DNA from: Symbiodinium natans
Taxonomy: Eukaryota > Sar > Dinophyceae > Suessiales > Symbiodiniaceae
Direction: 5' to 3'
NCBI GenBank assembly: GCA_905221605.1
Contig: CAJNDS010002762.1
Span: 127,907-191,906, forward strand
Length of the DNA stretch: 64,000 bases
The notes beneath the pieces are model-generated. The model was not told the origin of the DNA. It made no database searches and was given only the letters and a program-made list of their open reading frames with translations. Positions 57,949 through 64,000 of the stretch are shown here, in pieces (position 1 is the stretch's first letter; every line of letters begins with the position of its first letter). A program made the translations under genes and the position numbers.

Positions 57949-59877
57949 TCACCTGGAGCTTTTCGGGAAAAGATCCGCAAAGTCGGCCGCCGTGATGGGC
58001 ATGCAGAGCTCGCCGAAGCAGTTGGGCATCTTCCGGAAGCGCGACGCGCCCGTGTCCTGAATCAGCATGTCATGGTACTTAGGGTTTAGGGTTTAGGGTT
58101 TAAGGTTTAGGGTTTAGGGTTTGGGGTTTGTTTGGGGTTTGGGGTTTAGGGTTGTCCTGGATCAGCATGTCATGGTACTTGGTCATGTGCAGCTGGTAGA
58201 GGCACGCACGAGCACTTGAGGGTGGCATCCAGCTTCGCTTCCAGGCGCGCTCCTTCTCAATCACCTTCTCCATGGCTCCCGGCTTGGGGACCTGCATCTT
58301 TCCAGCCAACATCTTCTGCAGCCAGAGCGCTTGCAGGCCGTGTGTCAAGATGTTGTTGAAGGTGGCAACTTCGCAACCAATGAAAGCCACATCCGGCACC
58401 TGCGGCGGGATGATGTTCCTGTACAGGTAGAGCCCGTCCTTTTGGATGTTGAGCTTTTCCTGGATTACCTTGTCGAAGATGTCGTAGTTCTTGGTAAAGC
58501 CCGTCCCGTAGATCACGATGTCGGCTTCCAGCTCCTTGCCATCAGTGAGGATGACCCCGGTCTCCGTGAATTTGTCAATAGCCCCTGTGACCGGCTGAAT
58601 CTTCCCGGCTGTGCCAGCATGTCCCGGAACTCGTAGTCCAAAATCTGCCCACCGGTGAAGAGATCGACGTCGATGCCCTCGTCTGGAATCATGTCCTTGG
58701 GGATCTTGAACTGGCTGCGGAACATCGTCTCCACGATGCGCCACCAGAGCCACTTGACGGGTGCGCATGTACCATGGAGCCATTGTGCTGCCGGACCTTC
58801 GCTGTGGTGGGGGTGCACGAACCAATGCCCAAAACGGTTGTAGGTCGCATACTTGAAGGGCACCCAGTCCAGCAAGTAGCGTGGAACAGGCCAGTGCCAG
58901 GATCTGCAAACCAGGGCGCTGGAGACGCCCGCCTTGGCTGCGGACACCGCGTTGTCAACTGCGGATTTACCACCACCAACGACGACCACCTTCTTGCCCG
59001 CGGCGACACTACGATCCGTGAAGGTGCAGGAGTGCAAAATCTGGCCCTTAAACTTTTCGGAGCCACGGGCAACGGGAACGTGCGGTGGCCAGCCATACAT
59101 GCCCGTTGCAACGACCAAGTAGTCAAAGGTCTTGGTGGAGCGCTCCTTGTCCTTCTCATAGACGACGGTCCAGCCGCGCTTCCCAGCATGTGCTGGATAC
59201 AGCTCTAGGACAAACGTCTTAAATTGCGTAATGTCGTACAACCCGAAAGTCTTGGCGTACAGCTCGATGTACTCCTGAACCTCCGGGCCTGTGGGGAACA
59301 GGTCGCACTTGAAGTCGGGAGGATAGGGGAAGTCGGGGAACTCAAAGAGCTCCTTCGGGACCTGCAGGCCGAAGTCTGCGTAGTTCTTCTGCCACACCCC
59401 TCCCACGTTCTCAGACTTCTCGAAGATGGTACAAGAGATTCCAATCTCCATCAGCCGGCGTGCCGTCTGAAGGCCCGCGACTCCTGCACCAATGATGGCG
59501 ACGTTTTTCACATGCTCGAAATCCGTCTCCACCGGCGGAAGAGTGACCTTGGCAATTCTCTCCGCGAGCGTCTTCCCTGCCGCCGTGCTGGGGTGCAGGA
59601 GCTCATGCATGCCATTGACGAACTCATCCTGATCTAGGATGCCATCATGATTCTCGTCAATCATCTGGAAAACTCGTCCCAGGATGGAATGATTGCCAAG
59701 GCAGCCCAGTTGGTCAGGGAATTCGCGGGACAGGGACTTGGCTGCCTCGTACCATGGGTTTATGGGCAAGGCACCAGAGACTGCGTGCTGGAGGAAAATC
59801 TCTGCCAACACTTGTTTCTCCGTGCCGTGGTACTTGGACTGCACCACGGGAGCTTCCTCGTAGATGTTAAAGCCCAT
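57949..59877 (-). CDS. EF-hand/flavin-containing monooxygenase fusion (frameshifted)
   Basis: Predicted FAD- and NADPH-dependent monooxygenase, about 608 residues, with an N-terminal EF-hand. From ATG 59,877: EF-hand loop DENHDGILDQDE (residues 74-85, all calcium ligands in place), FAD-binding GAGVAG (130-135), the FMO signature FKGQILHSCTF (276-286, FxGxxxHxxxF), second nucleotide-binding VVVVGGGKSA (about 297-306), and YGTGF near the C-terminal third. The frame breaks by one base at about 58,601-58,614 (DMLA to AGKIQPV), so this copy is a pseudogene or carries an assembly error. One 100-bp intron (58,057-58,156) precedes the last exon (TGASRFRKMPNC to LFPKSSR, TGA 57,949). An in-frame GTG at 59,910 also exists; the ATG at 59,877 is preferred. 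A calcium-regulated oxidation role is inference; substrate unknown. Confidence 0.85.
58057..58156 (-). other. 100-bp GA-AG intron built of telomere-type repeat with flanking direct repeat
   Basis: On the coding strand, exon …GATCCAG is followed by GACAACCCTAAACCCC and the segment ends …GATTCAG before GACACGG. Removing it restores the reading LIQDTGASRF. A 28-bp sequence (58,153-58,180 and 58,053-58,080, one mismatch) lies at both ends, and the 72 bp between them are CCCTAAA-type. The GA donor is among the non-canonical donors known from dinoflagellates. A GT placement would not leave an AG end. Confidence 0.7.
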
Positions 59878-59937
59878 GGCTCGCTTGGTCAGCCCACACC
59901 TGTCAGGCACCTAAAACCGGGCCTTTGATAGCTGAGC

Positions 59938-59950
59938 CTTGAGCCCAATG
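59938..59950 (-). other. Weak candidate relic spliced leader upstream of the monooxygenase
   Basis: The minus strand reads CATTGGGCTCAAG, close to the leader end CATTTTGGCTCAAG (one substitution plus one missing base). It lies 61 bp upstream of the ATG at 59,877, where relic leaders are expected. A possible trans-splice acceptor (CCGGTTTTAG) lies at about 59,911-59,920. Weak on its own. Confidence 0.25.
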
Positions 59951-60789
59951 TGCTTCAATGCGCTTATTCGCCAGGCAGGGCAGGGCTTTGTCAAAGAAGA
60001 TAGACCGGTGCACGAGCATTCGAAGTGCTGCCTGGGTGTACAAGCCACACATTTGGCAAAGGCAAGGCGACCTGCATGGCTAGACCTCACGTGAATTTCC
60101 TACTTAGCTCTGGTAATCGCTGGGATGCCAGCCTCCTTTGAAAGTCTGGGGTTAAGGGTTCCTCTAAGCTGCGAACGCCTGCTTGAGCCCCCCATTTCGG
60201 CAGAGGTCCAGGTGAAGCGAGGCCCTAGCGGCGCGCCAGCAGGCCTGCCCACAACTTGGGGTTTCTCAAAAAACAGGGCTACCATTTTGGGGGTCCCTTT
60301 GGGGGTCCCTACAATGCTTGAGAATACAGAACTTTTTAGGTCAAGGCATGGGGGCTCCACACGTCGTGCCGGATTCTTTCAAACAGGAGCATTTTTTAAG
60401 CTGTTTTTTGGCCACCCAAAAATCTGTTTAGGTCAAGTCTGGCTGGCTATAGCACCAGGAATCGTAATAGGAACTAGATAACAGTAGTTGTATTTCATTG
60501 TCATTTGGGATTATAAAGAAATCGTTTCGCTGAATTGGGGACTTACAAAGGCAACATGTATTGGAAATATTATATATATATATATGTATATGTATGTGTA
60601 TGGTCACGTAAGATCATGCAAGTCTACATGACACTCAGATTGATAATTGTTGGTACAGTCATATTGCTAGTAGTCAACTGGTATTGTCGGGAATCAATTG
60701 TTCAACACACGCATAGACAATTATATAGATATGTGTGTTTGGGATCTGATGCAACATCCATGCACATCATGCGTCCCAACAAACATGTG
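59951..60789. other. Upstream region of the monooxygenase
   Basis: No further exon was recognised. A diverged relative of the dispersed short element (gggtttctcaaaaaacaggg … gggtccct) is at 60,258-60,312; a (TA)n patch is near 60,570. Confidence 0.4.
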
Positions 60790-61390
60790 AATCTTGGCGC
60801 TGACGCACCTTTTGCAATGCCTATTTCGTGTTGAGAGGGGAAGGGGCGCGCAGAATGCCGAAAATCGTCAGCCACCGTGTTGGGTTGCTGCAGCCCAAGA
60901 GCCTGGGCTTCACAGAAAAGCCAAAAGGCCTGGCCGCGGTGTTCCTGGCGCTGCCCACCGCCTCAGAGGCTTTGGGACACACGATGCGAGCAAGTGCAAG
61001 GCCAACTTGTGGGTATTTCACCGCCCAGGATGCTCAGGGCCCATACCCCAGGCCGAAGACTGAATGCCATTTAAGGTTGGGTTCCATCTTGACATCCGGA
61101 AGCCCCTTAAGATGCACTCATGAAGCTACAATTCTGGAACAGGTTGGCAGGGCTCTTGGGGTGCGCAGCGCTCTTCCACCCATGCGGTCCGAGCCGGCCT
61201 TTTTCTGGCGTTGCAGCTGCAGTCGGCGAATGCTTCTGCTCTTCTGGCAGCCGAATCTAGACAGCGGCCTAAGCTCAAGCTGTAAACTTTGGGCTCTAAG
61301 CCTTGGCAAATCGAGACGGTCACGCTCAGAGCTCCTCATGGTGCTCCAACAGGAAGTCACAAGCATCCTTAGTTCGGCTGCGAGATGACA
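60790..61390. repeat. Dispersed repeat R, copy 2
   Basis: Direct-orientation copy of 56,430-57,000. An open frame of 186 codons (60,828-61,388) overlaps it but is not kept in copy 1 as a whole, although VRSAL…MRS and LLLFWQPNLDSGLS are readable in both. Confidence 0.85.
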
Positions 61391-61985
61391 GCTCTACATC
61401 AGTCTTCTGAGTCATCGAAGAACTTGTGCTCTGGCAAGGGGCGCTTGCTCCGAAGCCACCCTTGCTACTGTGGATCTCCTGCTGCCGGGCTTGGAGATGG
61501 GGCGCATTTCAGCGGTGTCGGGTTCTGGATTCTAGGGCCTCTAGGGCGTCTTTCATTGCACGACATGCTTAGGAAGAGCCCGCCGGAATGACCCAAAGGG
61601 CAAAGAAGAACACCCGGCAGCCCCTGAGGATGAGGCTTCTCAACCTCCTTTTACAGACACCCCTGAGAACCTTTTCGGAAACTTGGCGACTGGCGCCCTG
61701 AGACATCAGAAATAGCTCTCCTCCAGCTTGGAGGCGAATGCAGACTCGAAAGTGGGCGAGTCTTTCCTGAAGTGAGTCGAAACGTAAGCATTCAAACTCG
61801 CCAAATGGAGGTTACGAAATACGGGACCCCTAAACTAGCCCCCCCCAAATAGTACGATTCCCTTGTAAACAAGGAATTCTAGGAGGGTGCCCCCTAATTA
61901 TTATAATATTTCGGCAAGCCCAAGTCATCCCCAAGAGCTCAGGACCCTCCGGATCCTTCCGGGCTCAGCGCCCTCCTAGGAGAAT
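61391..61985. other. Stretch with diverged dispersed element
   Basis: 61,811-61,905 carries ggttacgaaatacgggacccc and gggtgccccctaa, related to the short element family. No gene. Confidence 0.4.
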
Positions 61986-62002
61986 GGAGCTTAAAGGATG
62001 GG

Positions 62003-62050
62003 ATTAGGGTTTAGGGTTTAGGGTTTAGGGTTTAGGGTTTAGGGTTTAGG
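62003..62050. repeat. Telomere-type tract (TTTAGGG)n
   Basis: About seven units. Confidence 0.95.
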
Positions 62051-62308
62051 GCCAAGAGCTTGCAAAGGTTGCCAAGGGAGAGTGCCTTGTGCAGAACCGT
62101 GCGGCGACACGTGGGGGGTGTCCGTAAGTAGGGGTACCGCCCCTTGCCAAAGACTCCTGAACTCCTGAACAGCGCTCGTGACCGTGCATCCAGGCGTCTT
62201 TGTGAGTGTCACGGCTTTGGCTTTCCTTAGTTCAATCTAAGGCTTGATGCGGCGGCTGTTGCTTTTGGATGCCTTTGGACTGCCTTTGGAATCTGGCACG
62301 GGAATTTC

Positions 62309-62593
62309 TCAATGTGAGTGTGCTGGGTAGAGCGTTCAGATGCTTTCAGTTTGATGCGTCACCTGCCTCGTACCATTATAACTGGCAACTGCAACAGTAA
62401 GGACACAGGAACGCAAATGCGTGGGAATGCTTACAGCAACTCTCCCTCTTACCTGGCCTGGATCTTACCTGACAGGGATCTAAGGGAGCGTGAGTGCTTC
62501 CTCCAGTTCCACACTAGAAGGCAGATATACAGACTTCATGCTGGTCCTTTAGCTGGCAAGGAAACTCCTGAGCCCGGTACTCTACTAACCTAG
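62309..62593 (+). CDS. Hypothetical exon
   Basis: Open frame ending in TAG at 62,591-62,593, reading SDAFSLMRHLPRTIITGNCN, later YLAWILPDRDLRERECFLQF and TRRQIYRLHAGPLAGKETPE. Protein-like composition; acceptor uncertain (AATGTGAG near 62,315). No family recognised. Confidence 0.35.
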
Positions 62594-62708
62594 CAAGGCC
62601 CAACTAAATATTAGCAAGCCGAGCTCAAAACGAAAAAATAAAATTGCGAATCGCCCTTTGCTTCAGGAGCTTTGCAACTCGCGGCCCAAAGCAACCCCCC
62701 CAAAAAAA

Positions 62709-62900
62709 ACCTAAACCCTAAAACCCTAAAACCCTAAAACCCTAAAACCCTAAAACCCTAAAACCCTAAAACCCTAAAACCCTAAAACCCTAAAACCCTA
62801 AAACCCTAAAACCCTAAAACCCTAAACCCCAAACCCTAAACCCTAAACCCTAAACCCTCCTACACCCTACACCCTACACCCTAAACCCCAAAACCCACTG
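62709..62900. repeat. Telomere-related array, mainly CCCTAAAA (8-bp)
   Basis: About 16 units of the 8-bp variant CCCTAAAA followed by CCCTAAA and CCCTACA units. The extra A is uniform, indicating local amplification of a mutant unit. Confidence 0.95.
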
Positions 62901-62903
62901 CAG

Positions 62904-62988
62904 GCAAAAGCGCAGCGCCGCCGCGAGGCTCTTGCGGCCCTCTTCGCCTACCTCCGCCAGGGGTGCCAGAGGTGCCCTCTGAACTTCG
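62904..62988 (+). CDS. Putative exon between telomere-type tracts
   Basis: 85 nt from CCCACTGCAG|G to CTTCG|GTTTAGGG. Reads AKAQRRREALAALFAYLRQG then CQRCPLNF. It has CCCTAAA-type DNA on the left and TTTAGGG on the right. Amphipathic helix likely. No family; ends in phase 1. Confidence 0.45.
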
Positions 62989-63057
62989 GTTTAGGGTTTA
63001 GGGTTTAGGGTTTAGGGTTTAGGGTTTAGGGTTTAGGGTTTAGGGTTTAGGGTTTGG
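62989..63057. repeat. Telomere-type tract (TTTAGGG)n
   Basis: About ten units, starting at the predicted donor. Confidence 0.95.
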
Positions 63058-63530
63058 GAAATTAGCCACTGAGCTTCTTCAACACCAGAACAAGCACCAC
63101 TTCCTCTTCGTGTTTAGGGCTGTGGGGTTTTGATGGTTGACTCAAGATTGCCAAGAAAACACAACGGTCACACAGATTCATCGCGGCCACGCAAATCCTC
63201 ACGTTCTCGGGTGCTCGGTTGCTGTCGGCAGTTTGCAGAGTTCCAGGGTATCAGGGGATCTGTTGGAGCAATTTTGCGTGTTGCCTCGAATGGGTTCTCC
63301 GGCTTGCCCGGCCTGCCATCATGGACCCAGGACCCCCTTTTTTTGACCCGTGACTCTTGATCGCCCGGCCTCCTCTGTATGGACCCTGCACCCCTGAACT
63401 TGCTGTGAGCTGGGCCCTTCTAACATCCCATATGGCCTCGGAGTAGGCTTTGCCCTTCAAAACCTGAACTCGAAACCTTCCCATCAGTGCAAGTCGTGTC
63501 AGGACCCAGTCTGGGAAGCTTTGCTTGTGA
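63058..63530. other. Stretch with unresolved coding-like patch
   Basis: A plus frame at 63,170-63,358 (GIRGSVGAILRVASNGFSGL) is protein-like but without firm borders. Confidence 0.3.
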
Positions 63531-63532
63531 GT

Positions 63533-63672
63533 AAACCCTTAAACCCTCAAACCCTTAAACCCTTAAACCCTTAAACCCTTAAACCCTTAAACCCTTAAAC
63601 CCTTGAACCCTTAAACCCTTGAACCCTTGAACCCTTAAACCCTTGAACCCTTGAACCCTAAACCCTAAACCC
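63533..63672. repeat. Telomere-related array CCCTTAAA / CCCTTGAA (8-bp)
   Basis: About 15 units of an 8-bp variant, ending in two canonical CCCTAAA units. TTTAGGG words follow on the other side of a 130-bp unique island at 63,803-63,830. Confidence 0.95.
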
Positions 63673-63955
63673 GAAACCCGCTCGAGCCCCGCTGCCAAGA
63701 CCCAAAGCCCCAATCCACTGAGAGCAACGCCGACAACTGCTGAACTGCTGTGCCTCCACGTTGTCGTACAGGCCCACGCTGGTCTTCAGGGCGGCACTAC
63801 ACTTTAGGGTTTAGGGTTCAGGGTTCAGGGTATAGGGGTTTCTTTCCAAACCAAAGCCAGCATTCTGCTTCTTGGTACGTGGGTAACTCGAAGCGGCGGA
63901 CAATGACACCCCCCCCAAGCTTCCCAGTCTCGGGCCTTGTTTAATTTCACCTCCC

Positions 63956-64000
63956 GGGTCCCTTGTTGATACATGGGATCCTTTATGAACCCAAATAAGG
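63956..64000. mobile_element. Possible partial dispersed short element at window edge
   Basis: gggtcccttgttgata … gggatcctttatgaacccaaataagg resembles the copy at 16,897-16,999. Truncated by the window. Confidence 0.3.

Noticed and set aside
58100-59637. Plus-strand ORFs over the monooxygenase and the 269-codon minus ORF start at 58,909
   Set aside because: Antisense or off-frame shadows; only the C-terminal part of the 58,100-58,909 frame (after about 58,610) belongs to the real protein.
60828-61388. 186-codon ORF as a gene
   Set aside because: It covers dispersed repeat R; the other copy at 56,430-57,000 does not keep one continuous frame.

Overview
The window looks like nuclear DNA of a dinoflagellate. 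The evidence is: (i) dozens of interstitial tracts of the plant/alveolate telomere-type repeat TTTAGGG/CCCTAAA; (ii) a Ty1/copia-like retroelement whose N-terminal architecture I associate with Symbiodiniaceae-type genomes; (iii) a 13-nt exact match to the 3' end of the dinoflagellate spliced leader upstream of that element; (iv) a 100-bp intron that can only be removed with GA-AG ends; (v) very low coding density. No spliced-leader gene, rRNA, tRNA or CRISPR was recognised.

Layout. 1-7,850 (minus strand): a decayed copia-type element, cut by the left window edge just before the reverse transcriptase core, with gag, CCCH and CCHC zinc motifs, aspartic protease and integrase; it carries a 57-bp x14 tandem repeat and several frame breaks. 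8-45 kb: mostly intron or intergenic-like DNA packed with telomere-like tracts, microsatellites and MITE-like elements. Inside it are many short plus-strand stretches that read as exons, most beginning after AG|G, ending at a plausible GT donor and holding a whole number of codons. Three of them (17,009-17,107; 23,318-23,464; 35,627-35,752) end in stops and may be last exons. 37.1-38.7 kb: an array of long alternating palindromes. 45.06-56.3 kb: an AT-rich island, sharply different in composition, with a relic non-LTR reverse transcriptase, a GACCACCACCACGG-type satellite, two adjacent minisatellites (50 bp and about 53 bp units), and long poly-A and poly-C runs. 57.9-59.9 kb (minus strand): the clearest gene, an EF-hand/flavin monooxygenase fusion with one frameshift and one telomere-repeat-bearing intron. 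It lies between two copies of a dispersed repeat of about 0.55 kb. 61.4-64 kb: more telomere-like tracts, again bracketing an exon-like island.

The most interesting pattern is the link between repeats and predicted splice sites. Exon-like islands repeatedly sit between a CCCTAAA tract on the left and a TTTAGGG tract on the right, with the donor GT lying in GGTTTAGGG. A second dispersed element ends a few bases upstream of three predicted acceptors. Together these suggest introner-like or repeat-built introns. All exon calls come from reading alone, without transcript evidence, and should be treated as hypotheses; the monooxygenase and the retroelement are the secure calls.
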